Positions 23,520 to 34,597 of a stretch of DNA of 64,000 nt are shown here, piece after piece; within the stretch, counting starts at the first letter, position 1; every line of letters starts with the position of its first letter. The translations under genes and the position numbers were made by a program. Under the pieces are notes generated by a model. The model searched no databases. It was not told the origin of the DNA and saw only the letters and a list, made by a program, of their open reading frames with translations. This DNA is from Ceratothoa steindachneri (Eukaryota; Arthropoda; Malacostraca; Isopoda; Cymothoidae): contig OZ018333.1 of assembly GCA_963969495.1 (NCBI GenBank), positions 92,346,207 to 92,410,206 of the forward strand. The letters run 5' to 3'.

Positions 23520-25330
23520 TTTAGAGATAAATTGTAATCGATGGAAATTGTCCTCTGGTAGCAATGTCCTGTCGCCATTGTTAAGCAATGGAATTCCTTG
23601 ATAATGTGTTGTGTTTTCCTATAATCCAATGAGGAAAATGATGAACGTTTTCTGTATATTAGTTATGAGAGTGAATCCAATACTTACTTAGGAAGGACAC
23701 GAACCCTGTTGAAGCACGCGGTGACACCCATTGGTTACTCTCATCGCGACCAATGTTACATTTTGTGACGTCATGAATGGTTCTAAGACACGTGCCTATG
23801 GAACGCCACCGGTCATTTGTTGCTTTCGTCCCCTCAAAAGAACATAAATGCCGCTGGTACATTACTATGCTCTTTTCGCTCGCAACCCCTTGCGAAGTAA
23901 TGGGTCAAGCTGTGTTCCTGAAGTCTCTCATTCATTCCACCTCTTCCTGAGTCATTTGAGGTGAAAATTCGAAGAGGGGTTTTTCGGTTCGATTCCTGGT
24001 TCCACGATCCTGGATAATTGGTTGGGGCAAATCTCAGGCGGTCCTGATATTCCCGGCTTGCTAACGTCCGTGAATCTCTGGTTATCGTAGCGAGGAACGA
24101 ATTCCTTTCTGTTCCAGGCCATTAATTCGTAATCGAGAGGGCGGAAAATCGGGCTTCAGACCCATTTCGGCCGTTCGGTGTTAATCTGTGGCGGCTTAAG
24201 GATGAAGGGAATTGTAACCCTCTCAGGACGAGACGTTTCCTTTAGAAGAGGTGGGCGGGGTTGATTAACAGGCAAACGAAGGTGGGCGGGGTTGATTAAC
24301 AGGCAAATGGGGGTGGCTAATCGCCCACAGGCAACATTCGGAAAGTAAGAATGTGGCTGGCTGCAAGTGGAAGGTGTAGACGAAAGAGATATCGTGTTTT
24401 TATGAAAAAACTGGAGGGAGAACTATAGGATGCTGTGGGAAAGAGTGGGAATGGATGGAATACGAGAGTTTATTTTTACAGGTTGGATATAAATTTTGGT
24501 TAATGTATAGACAAGGGTGGGACTGTGTGAGAAAGAAAATTGGTCATTTTTTACATAATAAATGTTGTCATCGCGTTCTGTTTCGGCGTTGGGTGAAGAT
24601 GAAGATAAATGGAATGGCAGTGAGGCGGGTTCCCCTTCTTAGACGGACCATGTGCTCGGGCCATAGCCAGCCAAAGAAAGGGCACCAAGGTGAAAGGGAG
24701 CTGAGGAGTAAGGTGAACTAATTCCAAATCTGTGTTGATTCCACTTTGCCGTGAATCCCTTGGGGAGACCAAAGCCTTCCTCGTCCCTACCATCATCTTT
24801 CTCTCAGGTTCTCTCTTTCTCTTTCACTCTCCTTTCATCTACTCACTTTTCCTAATTTATAATGGATGCCATCAACTACTTAGTGGCAATTACACCCCAG
24901 CATCCTCCCACTTGAGGGAAAGCCTGAAAATGGAGATCAAAGAGCAGCAAGATGGGGGCGTCTCCCCCCTAAATCGATCCAGATTCTTGACTTAATCCGG
25001 GATTAGATTCTTGAAGGCAGAGGGGTGGGAGGGGGCGAGAGATCGGCCCCACCATATTTACGGAAACCACTATACATGTATTAAATCCTGGCCTAGACCC
25101 ATTAGAGGCTCTTTATTCACATTTCTTCCATATAATTCTTTAAGGAAATAGAGGATTCCTGCCACTCCTATTTTGGACCTCTTCTCACCCTGTAGCGCAG
25201 AGAGTCTTGTACATGTCATGAGGTTGCGAGTGGTAACCACCGACCTCCCAAAGGAGAAGTTCAAAGGCCTAATAAATTGTAATCCTGGATTCTCGAATGT
25301 TTCTCTTCCTCTTACGCCTTTATAACATGA
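23520..25330 (-). repeat. Dispersed repeat family R6, copy B (longest)
   Basis: Inverted relative to copy A: 23,520-24,120 pairs with 5,100-4,484, and 25,080-25,320 pairs with 4,483-4,263. The central 24,120-25,000 pairs, inverted, with 49,170-48,240. A 31-bp unit starting ggtgggcggggttgatt is tandemly duplicated at 24,250-24,311. An 88-codon frame at 24,455-24,721 and its counterpart at 48,482-48,727 share an MCSGHSQ motif, but the frames are broken differently, so coding is not supported. The content of this family is unknown to me. Confidence 0.7.
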
Positions 25331-25827
25331 CATTTGAGGTACAAAGGAGAAATGGGGAATCACTTATCTCGCAGCCACAGTGGGTATCATGCCCTCGGGG
25401 GTCTTCTTACCTTCTGCCCAAACTATTTCAACCAATCTAAAAACTAATGACAACTGTAGATGAATTGTATGAGTTGGGAGGCGTAAATGCTATTATTTCC
25501 CCGAGGGATGATATAAATACTGTATGGGAAATGGATTCCTTAGGTTTGATCCCTCAGCGGATGACATGCGAGGATCAAAGGGCGTATGCCGACTATATAT
25601 CAACGGCGAATTCCTTCATGGAAGGTTCGCGGTGAGCCTAACATAAGACGGCTTTGTTCAGCCTTCCACACATCCTTACTTCATCATTTTCTTTACAGTT
25701 CCATTTAAAACATCCGCGGATGTTACCCTCGTTGGTCATCGCTTTACATTAGTGGAAAAAAGTATCTTAAACAATGAAACAAAACATTGATTTATTGACG
25801 TATAACGATTAAAAACAGCTCACATCG
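25331..25827. other. No gene seen
   Basis: Sequence between repeat R6 and the 26-bp minisatellite. The 62-codon acidic frame at 25,447-25,635 is unrecognised. Confidence 0.4.
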
Positions 25828-25957
25828 GTACTCTTGAAAACATATTATAAATCAGTACTCTTTAAAAATACAATGCATCACTACTCTTTAAAAACACCTT
25901 ACATAAGTACTCTTTAGATATAAATTACATTAGTACTCTTTAAAAACATCTTTTGTC
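25828..25957 (+). repeat. 26-bp minisatellite, about five units
   Basis: Units start with gtactctt (or ctactctt) at 25,828, 25,855, 25,881, 25,907 and 25,933, followed by taaaaacannttacat-like sequence. Period is 26-27 bp and units have diverged moderately. Confidence 0.9.
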
Positions 25958-27225
25958 CGCGGTCATCTTTGTCTGGGGCCAAGTTTAAACGAAAAGGTTG
26001 TAAAAACGGCAGCGCCGCCAAATGAAATCTTGAAGTACCATTTGATAAAAATAGACAGACAAACAGACCTACAAAAGATGGTAGTTAGAGCAAAGGAGAG
26101 AAGAGCGAGTCTATTTTATTTCCGAATAGAAGGACACAGTCATTGTTAGCATTATCTATCGAATCGATAGATTATAATTTGTTTAAGCCTTGTTTCTTTT
26201 CCCGCTCGCCCTAGGCTACCTTAGGCTTTTATGCCGCCGCGTCTCTATTCGGGTCGCGGTTCACAACCCCCTCCCCCCCTCTTGGGGGTGGCGGGCTTTG
26301 CTCTGACCTAACCTCACCGATTTCTCTCTTACTCCTTGACCCGTTGACCTTTTGGATCGGGGGTCATCGTACGACGGCTTATTGATTCCCGTGCCGGAGG
26401 TGGCCCCGACCCTATCTCGTCATTTGGTGCACATAAACACACATAATATTAATCCGTTCACAGAGGGGGGTCGGTTCTCCTCCGGATCAGTGGCTAAGTT
26501 CTCGGTCGATCCACAGAGAGGATTATGCCCCTCTGTCCTCATTATGCCCCCGGCCAAGGAGGATTAGATGGATGCTAGTCGGTGACTAGCCTGCTAAGTG
26601 AGGGAGTGCGGAGGGGGGAGGGTAATGGGGAGATGCCTAGAATCAATAAAACAGTTTGAGACTACCGGCGGCGATGGGGCCAGTAGGGCTCGTTATTCAT
26701 CCAGATTTTAGGTGAAGGGGAGTGATCGAGATGATATGGGCATGTATGGGGGAGAGGGCACGCAATCTGTGTCGTGGGTATGAATACCCCATGGGGAGCG
26801 CTAGAAGGGAGCTTGGATATGTGAGGACGGGGAGGGAAATTACAGCGGTATTGTGAGGCGAGTGAAACTACCTACCCCGTGAATCCGCACCCCTCGATGG
26901 CACTCGCCCCCCTTCTTGACGTCATAAATCCAGCGCCGCATCACTCGGGTAGCGAGAACAAACGTCAACTATGGAGGGGAACAGTCTTGGCGGGAGGGGG
27001 GGGGGGAGGCGCATTTCTATAATACTTCTAAGTAATTTTTTCTTCTAAATAAATCCCCCAATTTAAGGGGGTTGTTCGCCCCTCCTCCCCTCTTTCATGC
27101 CTTTGCCATTTCACCCAATTCCGTCGTTTCCTTCCTTGGATCCTCCCCCGGACATTTGAAGGGGCGACACTTTGCATGTCCGTAGGCTGAATACCATTTT
27201 AGAAATTGAGGAACCCTTAAGGTTA
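25958..27225. other. GC-rich stretch with no recognised gene
   Basis: From about 26,200 to 27,060 the sequence is far richer in G and C than its surroundings, with poly-C and poly-G runs (near 26,270 and 26,995). Part of it (about 26,515-26,600) is an inverted match to 28,926-29,005, including an 8+8 bp palindrome around gctagtcggtgactagc. A 71-codon frame at 26,352-26,567 reads through this area but is not recognisable. Confidence 0.45.
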
Positions 27226-27259
27226 TTTTGGGGGTCCAAAATCCCCCTGTCGATTTCAG

Positions 27260-27470
27260 ACATTGCTCTTGCCGGAACAAAGCAGTCGCAGCCAGGCTTA
27301 GTCGCCTTTTACAAGGCGGTTCTTCCTTCCTTACATATAGCAGTTCTTCCTCACCCAAATACAGACGCTATGGCGGTTCTTCACCACCCAAATACAGACT
27401 TTATGGCAGTTCCTCCTCACCCAAATACAGACGCCATGGCTCTTCTTCCTGCCCCCAAAAGCTTAAATAA
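27260..27470 (+). CDS. Candidate 3'-terminal exon with SSSSPKYRRYG repeats
   Basis: A gatttcag acceptor-like site precedes 27,260, and the frame then runs through CRNKAVAARL and three 11-residue repeats of the type SSSSPKYRRYG to PQKLK and a TAA at 27,468. An AATAAA overlaps the stop (27,466-27,471). The 33-bp unit (27,342-27,374, 27,375-27,407, 27,408-27,440) keeps the frame. In copy B (51,036-51,213) the same frame stays open with two units and the same stop, despite several substitutions. I do not recognise the protein; Ser/Tyr/Arg-rich repeats fit a structural or nucleic-acid-binding tail. It could also be a chance open frame in a minisatellite. Confidence 0.3.
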
Positions 27471-28925
27471 AAATAGGCCCCAAGGATTCGAGCTCTTCAG
27501 GAGTCGGTTGACCTAAAACTGCAAAATACTATTTTCAAATGCTATTAACTCGAAAACTATCGCTCTTCTCGCCCAATAAATAGTATCAGACTATTCAGAA
27601 TCGCCTGTAGACTAGATGAATGCATTTAGAAAAAAAAAGTTTGTTAATCTGTCGAATTTTCTAAATGAAATATCTGTGGATCAGAGAAACTTTGTTAATG
27701 TTTATTTGAATAGTTTGGTTTACATTATTAAAAAAGTATGGTAGGCCCTTGTGGCATTTTTCATCCGTTGATTTATGTTGGTTCAATCCTAATCCAAAAG
27801 GTAAGACATTCGTTATGTAAGCGCTGTATGGCTTCTGAACAAATGGCAATCCATTTTGAGAAATTGACACAATAAAATGAAACCATTTTTTAGGCCTAAA
27901 CAATTTTAAAAAGATTTGTATTTTCCCCGAGTGAATGGAAGGATCCAAGATAATTCTAGCTATTTTGATCTTAAAGGGCTCCTTCAATAAGATCGTAATT
28001 CGAATGTTTCGATCTTTCTATATCTTCCTAGGCGAAACCAAAACTAAAGTCTTTTCTCTTTCTCATTCAATGATATAAATGGGTTTCCTGATAACTGGAA
28101 ATGGTACCAACGTGGTAATTTGTTATGTAGACAGTTTTCATGTTTGAGGAAATTATCGAACTGAATTCACTAGTTGTCTACAATCGGACATAATTCGGTC
28201 AAATATGGATATATTCGATTCATTTTTCCTTATCCTTCGAATTTACCATCTTGTCCTTCCGTTTATTCGCTGCTCTTTCACCCTTTGTCTGCTGTCATCT
28301 TGTTCCTCGCCAGGAAGTCGGAATCATAAGAGGTCAATTAAGATTAAATGCACTACACCAAAGACGGACTTTTCTTTCTCAAATAAAGCCAGAATGACCC
28401 CAGAAACAAGCTAAAATAAGCCAAAATGAAAACCTAAAATGGCTTTAAAAAAGCTTACAATGGAAAAGCCTGGCATTAAGATTCATCCTCACGATGTGCA
28501 CCAAATATTATGTACGTACATACATGGTCTTAGTATACACTCGTGTGCTTGTTGGCACCCTCCGCGAGCCATTATGGACGTGTCAGGCTATTTGGATATG
28601 AGTGCCCCAATGAGGAAAGCAGTGTCGTGAAAAGGTATGAGTCGCGTCACACAGTATAAGTGTATCCGCCCACACTCACATTCACATAGTAATAATACAT
28701 TAAACGTACACATGTATACATTCACACGCCTCAATCCATTAGACATCAAGTCTATTGGAAAGGAAAGTGTCTTTTTTAGGAACGAATTCCTCGTCTCTTA
28801 AATTGGACCTTTTCCAAATAAAGTGGGTTCCCCCCTCCCTATTCCCCCAATTTCATCTTTCTTCCTATCTTCTATTCGGTAACATTTTTACAATCCTCCT
28901 CACTTATCTCATCTTTAGGCGAATG
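27471..28925. other. Block 2 AT-rich part; no gene supported
   Basis: A 108-codon minus-strand frame (27,661-27,987, starting MKEPFKIKIARIILD) recurs at 51,683-51,964. However, the few differences between copies are as often amino-acid changing as not, and the downstream end differs. Overall similarity here is no higher than in flanking non-coding DNA, so the frame is probably chance. Confidence 0.5.
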
Positions 28926-29005
28926 ATTTTGCAGGCTAGTCGCCGACTAGCATCCATCTGAGGATCCTTGGTTAGGGCAAGATAAGGACAGAGGGGCATA
29001 ATCCC
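28926..29005 (+). repeat. 80-bp motif with 17-bp palindrome (copy in block 2A)
   Basis: Contains the palindrome gctagtcgccgactagc (8-bp arms around one base) followed by atccatctgagg, ggacagaggggcataatcc. It recurs in block 2B at about 52,985-53,065, where one arm is mutated (gaatagc), and inverted at about 26,515-26,600. The three copies share sequence on both sides of the palindrome. Confidence 0.7.
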
Positions 29006-29093
29006 CTCTTCCGTTGCTCCAGTTGTTATTGGTTTCAAACATGTCTGATTTCTTTCCCTTTTCACACGTTCTTTTTTATTTTCCTCCAGGTTA

Positions 29094-29345
29094 CGCACGA
29101 ATATCGGCAGCACGGAACGTTCGAACGGTCACCCAGCGAGGGGGAGAGGCGCTCCCGAGTTTTGATGCCTTTTCTACCCCCCCTCTAAGAAGTTAAGCTG
29201 CAGTTAACATCTGGCGGAAGAGTACTCTGGATTTGAGCTTGTTTGTTCCTGCGGCCGAGTGGAAGCAAAATAGTGTGTTGCAAGGACACGTTGGCGCCGT
29301 CAAGCATTTAAGGAGTGTAATGGCGTGTAAGAGCCAGAATTGCTG
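29094..29345 (+). other. Possible exon relic conserved in both block 2 copies
   Basis: A poly-T tract and cctccag (copy B: cccttag) acceptor-like site precede gttacgcacgaatatcgg. Frames downstream are partly open in both copies (ending ACKSQNC and TGA), but a length change in a C run (29,178 region against 53,236 region) shifts the frame between them. I do not recognise a domain. It may be a degenerated exon or chance. Confidence 0.2.
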
Positions 29346-29789
29346 AATGTTGTACGGCGCCGAACATGATCTACGACCTGCTGAAATCTTACAACTCATA
29401 TTTATGCCGAAGCCAATCGGAGCTCTTTAAGCCGCTAAAAGAAAGTCCATTAAGGGTATCCTTTCATGGTACAAAATGTATTTCATTCTTTGAAATACGA
29501 AAAAGGGAATTTCAGTAAGTATCTGCGGGTCTATTTGCTTCTTGCATCTCTGTATTATCGAGAAAATAGACAAAGATATTTGAGGTTAAATAAAGAAGAA
29601 AAAGACAGTTTATAAACATAAACGGGTCTGAAATTTGGGTGGCGTTCAAGCTCCTAGCCCCCTCCCATGGATTCGTTCCTAGATTGAATTAGATAAGTAA
29701 TAAATAAATGCGTTTAACAAATAAACAAATAACATAAAATTTAATGGATAGCAGTTTTTGATTTTATAATTAATGACGGGTATCCCGCA

Positions 29790-29933
29790 ACTAACCAGCT
29801 ATGGTTCAGAGAGCCCAAATTAGCGATTAGCCAGCCATGTTTCGGAGAGCCTCACTTAGCGATTAACCAGCTATGGTTCGAAGAGCCCCGCTTAGCGAAT
29901 AACCAGGTATGGTTCGGAGAGCCCCACTTGATT
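29790..29933 (+). repeat. 36-bp minisatellite, four units
   Basis: Units begin at 29,790, 29,826, 29,862 and 29,898 and follow the pattern attaaccagctatggttcgg plus agagccccacttagcg. The same four-unit array in copy B is split by the LINE: its first unit lies at 53,861-53,884, and the remaining units are at about 60,645-60,790. Confidence 0.93.
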
Positions 29934-30094
29934 CAACCAATGTCATTTTTAAAGGAAAGGAAAATCATATTTTAGTTTATCATCCTGGGGCAAGTGGGGT
30001 TCAGCACGATATAGGCCTCCATCCGGTGAGTATACACAACTGACGTGGATTAACATTACACAACGGGCGGGTTGATGTCTAATGGAAAATAGTT

Positions 30095-30880
30095 TTAAAT
30101 GAATGAACGTTTATAAAGGAGGAAACTACTGGGCGCGTAAAATTCCCAAATCCGGGCGGGGCCTCTTTTTAATTCATTCCTGTTAATGTATCCTAGCACC
30201 CTATTTGCTCTTTTTTTTGCCTCAATACACTGCTTTGAAGACTTCAGTGACTTATCTACTACTACACCTAAGTCCTTCTCATCCTCAACTGAATTCAGCC
30301 AATGCCCATCCATTTCATAACTAAATTCCCTATTATCCCTTCCCATGTTAAGAACTTTGCATTTTTTAGGGTTAAAAGTCATCTGCCATTTCTGAGCCCA
30401 AGCTACTAACTTATTCAAGTCACTCTACACTTTAAAGGTACCCTCAACTTCTTTGACTACAGCTGCCAATTTAGTGTCATCAGCAAAAATTGACACTTTG
30501 CTATTTGCAGCCTCCCCAAGATTATTTATATAAACTATGAATAATAAAGTGCCTAGAACGGGTCCCTGAGGTACACCATTGATAACGTCCCTCCACTGTG
30601 ACCTCACCCCATTCAGTACAACTCCCTGTTTCCTGTCTTTCAGCCATCCAATTCGAAACTTTTCCACATATCCCATGCATTTCTAATTTGTGAACTAGTC
30701 TCATATGTGGAACCTTATCTAAAGCTTTGCTGAAATCTAAGTAAATTACATCAACATTCTCTCCTTTATCTAATTGTTTAGTAACATAATCCATAAAATC
30801 CAGTAAATTTGTTAAACACGATCTACCTCTTTTAAACCCATGTTGAGCATCTTCCATACGAATCCCCTTCATTAAGCAGG
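30095..30880 (-). pseudogene. CR1-type LINE reverse transcriptase, dead copy A
   Basis: Reading the minus strand from 30,872, the frames contain [44 protein letters not shown] and the catalytic FADDTKL box, then WQMTFNPKKCKVL and EKDLGVVVD. This is RT motifs 2-7 plus thumb, in the order of CR1/L2-clade elements. A frameshift lies around 30,650 (WMAERQE against WLKDRKQ) and a TAG interrupts at 30,425 (FKV stop SDLNKL). Both lesions also occur in copy B at 61.0-61.7 kb, so the element was already dead before the segmental duplication. Confidence 0.85.
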
Positions 30881-33018
30881 GAAGACTTTGGCTCGCTCAA
30901 GTTGTGTTCTCAAAATACTTGGGATGAACAAGAGTGAAACACGTTTAGGTCATGCATGACTCTCTGAAGTTATGATATTAAATAACTGACGCACCCTGTA
31001 GGAAGTTTAATATTAAAATATAAATATATTACTTTAAAATATGACTTTAACTTCCCTATTTTGGGGATGGAGATTTGAGGGGAAGTTAAGGTTTTTGATG
31101 ATTCGTAATTTCTAGTCCAAGAGGATCACAGGTGCCGCCGGGCTAACGTGTAGCTGTTAATCTTCGACTATCACATGCCCCTCCGCCCCGAAAGTTGCAA
31201 GAGTATTTGCATCCATATTCCACACAATTTAGATTCCTCATTTATAAGTATTTGCAAGTTTACCTTACGTGAAATCGATCGAAGGATTTCTTCTCCAGAT
31301 AAAACCAAGTCCAAAATACTCCCGACACCAACACTTTTCTCGCCTCCATTGAAGCGTCACCACATACACTTTCACGTTTACAGTCACGGAACAAATGGAT
31401 CAGATACAAACACATCCCTATTTATAGGATTCTTTGATGGTATTAAACCATTGCGATCTACATTTTAAAGCTATTAGTCTAAGTATTCCCAATTAGGATG
31501 TCTGTGTTGTGGTAATTGGTAACGTCCATTTATAATACGTGTAAATACTCTCATACGGAAGGTATTAAGTCCTTGCCTCCTCTAATGACACAAAGTAATA
31601 CTCAGTTTACCACTAAGTCAAGACGCAAAGAACAGTTTCTTGTCTTTGAGACTTATTTGATATAATTTGATATAATATTTCGAAGCTTTTATGCATTCGA
31701 CGACCGCCGTCTTCGGGCAAAATCCAAAGTTCTTCTCGTAGTACAGCGAAAGAAATTCACTCATCATTCAAGTCACAAACATTATTCTATTACGATAAGA
31801 TTTTACTCTGTACCTGTTCAGTCAGTTTATTAAAATTGGCAATCACGTCTTCAAAATTCACATCACCCTATGACAGATTTAATGTTATCAAAATTGTTCT
31901 AAAATCACCCGCTAAATGCAAATTAACCAAGCAGGCCATAAAAATATCCATCATCTGATTGATCCCGAATTTATCCACCAATCCTCAATACTTAAATATA
32001 AAATTACCTCAATTTTCAAATAAACCCACAAAGACTCCCAAAACATCTCTTTGCTGGGAATATCTGTGGGGGTCGAACCAAGTCAAACATTCGAATGAAA
32101 AATATAAATGGTTCACACATTGAACCTTATAAATGGGAAGACAAACTTCCCGGTATGTATTTCTTCTTAGAAGTTTTCCTGAAAACGTTATTAGGTCCTC
32201 CCTAAAACCTTTCCTCCTTTACCTGAGATATCCTTTTCCATTTCGCAGCGAGAGAGCAAGCATACGGACTGAGTAAGCCAAATGGAAAAATTCGGAAAAT
32301 GAATCGAATCGATGTATATAGAAATAACAGAGAGGGATCACTGTGTAACTCAGGCGATCAGGTAGTCGTAAAGGAAAATAGTACGGAAATAACTTGAAAA
32401 GGGATAGGAAGAGTTGATAGGTCGGTGGATAGACATCGATGCGTGGTGGAGTTGGTGTGTCTTGGGGTGTTCATGACTGGACGGGAGTTGAGGGGGAGGG
32501 GGGTATTCAGGAAGTAAGGAGATCATGTCTGCATAGTCGGAAACGAGTTTTCATGATGCTCTTAACTTATGCGTAGAACGGTATGGGTTGCGGGTGGCCG
32601 TGAGCTGAGTGGTGGCACAGTGCCATCGCAACATACAGTCTCGCGTGTAGTGCGGTGTATATTGGGTCTCTGGCGAGTTTTCCCTCATTGTTTTGTGAGA
32701 ATAGTGTGAAAGTATGCGTTGAGAGATGCTAATTCGTGGTTGTCATGTAGTGTTGACATTCTCGCGTACATGGAAGAGTGGCAAGCGCACTTCAGAGCAG
32801 AGTTCTGAATGCGCTGAGCCATCTTCTGCCACGTGACACTCGCAGCTACGAGTGACAGTGGGGCGTACGTGAGAAGAGGTCACACGAGTGTTTTATATAG
32901 TTGTAACTGTAGTTTCTTGCCGGCAAGGGACAACCTGCGGAGTATTATGTTCAAGCAGTTCTAACTCGCTGAATAGATGAGTGGCAATCGTTTTAAGAAA
33001 AGGGGTGCAGGTTTACTA
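30881..33018. other. Block 2 sequence upstream of the CR1 RT; no intact gene
   Basis: On the minus strand this would be the 5' side of the CR1 element, where an endonuclease domain is expected. Only a weak trace is visible, better in copy B (ILDLVLSGEE near 62,140), a phrase seen near the end of CR1 endonucleases. The part from about 32,400 to 33,018 is G/T-rich and I recognise nothing in it. Confidence 0.4.
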
Positions 33019-33071
33019 CTATGGATGTGGCCCTATTATGCCATTGTTCCCCCGGACGAAATAGGCCCCAC

Positions 33072-33221
33072 CTGCTTGCGCGCTCGCAGGTGCCCGCGGG
33101 TCATGTGCGGGCTGAGTTCTTTGTTGTCACTGAGCAGCTGTCGGACGATGCGGGTATAGAGGGCCAACAAGAACGCCAGCGGGATGAAGAAGATGCCCAC
33201 ATTCAGCCACAGCATGTATAT
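33072..33221 (-). pseudogene. GPCR relic 2, exon d (TM5 and third intracellular loop)
   Basis: A ccttgacag acceptor precedes 33,221 and a cag/gtgggg donor follows 33,072, giving exactly 50 open codons. The product has a TM5-like segment (WLNVGIFFIPLAFLLALYTR) followed by a basic loop ending HLRARKQ. This is the position and style of the TM5-ICL3 exon of ETHR-like peptide receptors (..LPL..LVLY..IAR.L.. then RARKQVV). Phase 0 fits the end of exon c. This exon is undamaged, but its upstream exons are broken. It sits in a 287-bp stretch missing from block 2 copy B. Confidence 0.65.
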
Positions 33222-33999
33222 CTGTCAAGGAGTGAGAGTCTTTATCCAGCAGACGGGCTGTACACCCCCCACCCCCCATCCCTGATATATTCAGGAGCTA
33301 TTCACAGCCTCGCTAAGACCTTTGAATCCCGTTTCCGACATCCTGATGTGTCGGTATGGGACCCCATCTAAACCCCACCATCCCTTTCGACAAGAAGGAC
33401 TGAAATAACAAAACACGTATCCAGGTTTTCGGCCTTAATAATTGCATTTTGAGAAAGAGGAGACTTAAAAGATAAGAGAAAAGATTAAAAGAATAAATGA
33501 GGGAAGAACAGGATGCGAACGTGATAGAAATATTTAGTTTACAGTAGATAGGACAACACCAAAATCCTATGTTTAAAACATGTTTGCACAATGATGCAGT
33601 TTACCACTAAGTATTACACTTCGAAAGAAAATCATATAGGTTGGGGAAAATAGTCTTAAAAGACCTTTGGTGAAAGATATTAATTCAAGCTTAACAAGTA
33701 ACATTTTGAGTTAGCCAACCTAGCGCGAGGCTAGTGATAGAAGCTAAGGAAAACTTAAGTCTGTTCGAAATCTAGACTAAATTAAAGAAATTTATCATCC
33801 AAAGTATTCTATGGACTTGTGGCACACTCAAAACACTTCAATACCTATCGGAACACATATGATTTGCATAGGAAAACAGGTTTTGACCTTGGGAAACAGT
33901 GAAACATATAAGCCAGTTAACCTGTCTCCGATGTTTAAAACACCGTCATTTTAAGAATCTCTAGAAACACAACCCTTAGTGAAGTCACGGCGTACATAC
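33222..33999 (-). other. Intronic interval of GPCR relic 2
   Basis: Sequence between exons c and d. The part 33,305-33,411 is block 2 duplicated DNA and the part from about 33,800 is shared with 9,420-9,850. A 92-codon minus-strand frame at 33,313-33,591 is unrecognised and probably chance. Confidence 0.4.
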
Positions 34000-34113
34000 C
34001 GAGGGCCAGAACTAGTCTATTCGCGTCACGCAAACAGGGATAAGGGTCTCCTGACGAACGTAGCGAGCCATCCAGTATTCTGTCCTAACGATGACGTGGC
34101 TGAAGAACCGTTC
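34000..34113 (-). pseudogene. GPCR relic 2, exon c (damaged)
   Basis: Homologous to 9,853-9,967. Here the acceptor AG has become TG (near 34,114), two bases are missing after GATGGCTCG (near 34,070), and an in-frame TAG precedes FWPS. The donor (gtatgt) survives. LIPVCVT is retained. These lesions make the downstream part of this receptor gene untranslatable unless the assembly is wrong. Confidence 0.65.
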
Positions 34114-34392
34114 CAGAGAGAAAGAGATTATTTATTTCTTAATATCCAAAAAATAACCAATATTTAGCTTAATCTCACTCATTAATCGGTGTTCCAAAAA
34201 GATTTAAAAAGTTAATATTGGCACTGGCTGTGTAGATCACTTGATTAGAATTTTGTACTGAAGACACATCATCTGATTGTTGTTTATTATGTAAGAATTA
34301 TCTACACCGACAATTATTGGGGGCCGAAAGTGTTGATAAGAGTCTTTGAGACACGCTCACAAGCTGATGCCACACAAATCTTCTACACCACC

Positions 34393-34597
34393 CTTAAAAC
34401 AAAGATGCCCACCGACCTGGATATGACGGCTGCCACCGGCCACACAATGGTGCAGATGACAGCGGCCCGGGTTCGAGAACAGGTGCGAGCGGCTTTCAAT
34501 GGGTGGCAGATGACGTGGTGCCTCTCGATGGAGATGGCAAGGATGGTGAGGATGGAGACATTCTCCACCATCAGCTCGACGAATTGGATCAACTTGC
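34393..34597 (-). pseudogene. GPCR relic 2, exon b (TM3-TM4)
   Basis: Starts after a gtttcag acceptor at 34,598. The codons read KLIQFVELMVENVSILTILA, then the DRY-position motif ERH in AISIERHHVICHPLKA, then RTRAAVICTIVWPVAAV for TM4. The pattern FVEL....ASVLTILAISFERYYAIC.PLKA is a hallmark of ETHR-type receptors in my memory of the family; ER-H here replaces the usual ER-Y. The 3' splice end corresponds to 10,246 in relic 1, but the donor GT is displaced by one base (ttaagGGTGG), which would break splicing or the frame. Confidence 0.7.

Larger units (their letters stand above)
27226..33411 (+). repeat. Segmental duplication block 2, copy A
   Basis: Aligns in the same orientation and at high identity with 51,003-64,000. 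The match begins at the ttttgggggtccaaaatccc stretch (27,226 and 51,002) and continues past cgacaagaaggactgaaataaca, where the window ends in the second copy. Main differences: a 33-bp unit present three times here and twice there; the 6.76 kb LINE only in copy B; an extra 240 bp with GTTTTGTCAAATTAAGAAAC-type sequence only in B (51,265-51,500); and 33,019-33,305 here (with a GPCR exon) replaced by about 46 bp in B. Confidence 0.93.

Noticed and set aside
23940..24010. tRNA gene or tRNA-derived SINE promoter at ggttcgattcctgg
   Set aside because: The B-box-like word is present, but no T-stem, A box or cloverleaf can be built around it; the same applies to the ggttcgattcc at 17,372.
27661..27987. 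Duplicated frame starting MKEPFKIKIARIILD, also at 51,683-51,964
   Set aside because: Differences between copies include amino-acid changes and a different end, and similarity is no higher than in neighbouring non-coding sequence of the same duplication.
28926..29005. Helitron 3' end (hairpin followed by CTGA or CTAA)
   Set aside because: The spacing fits, but similarity between the copies continues past the CTRR position, so it is not an element terminus; no Rep/Hel protein is visible.
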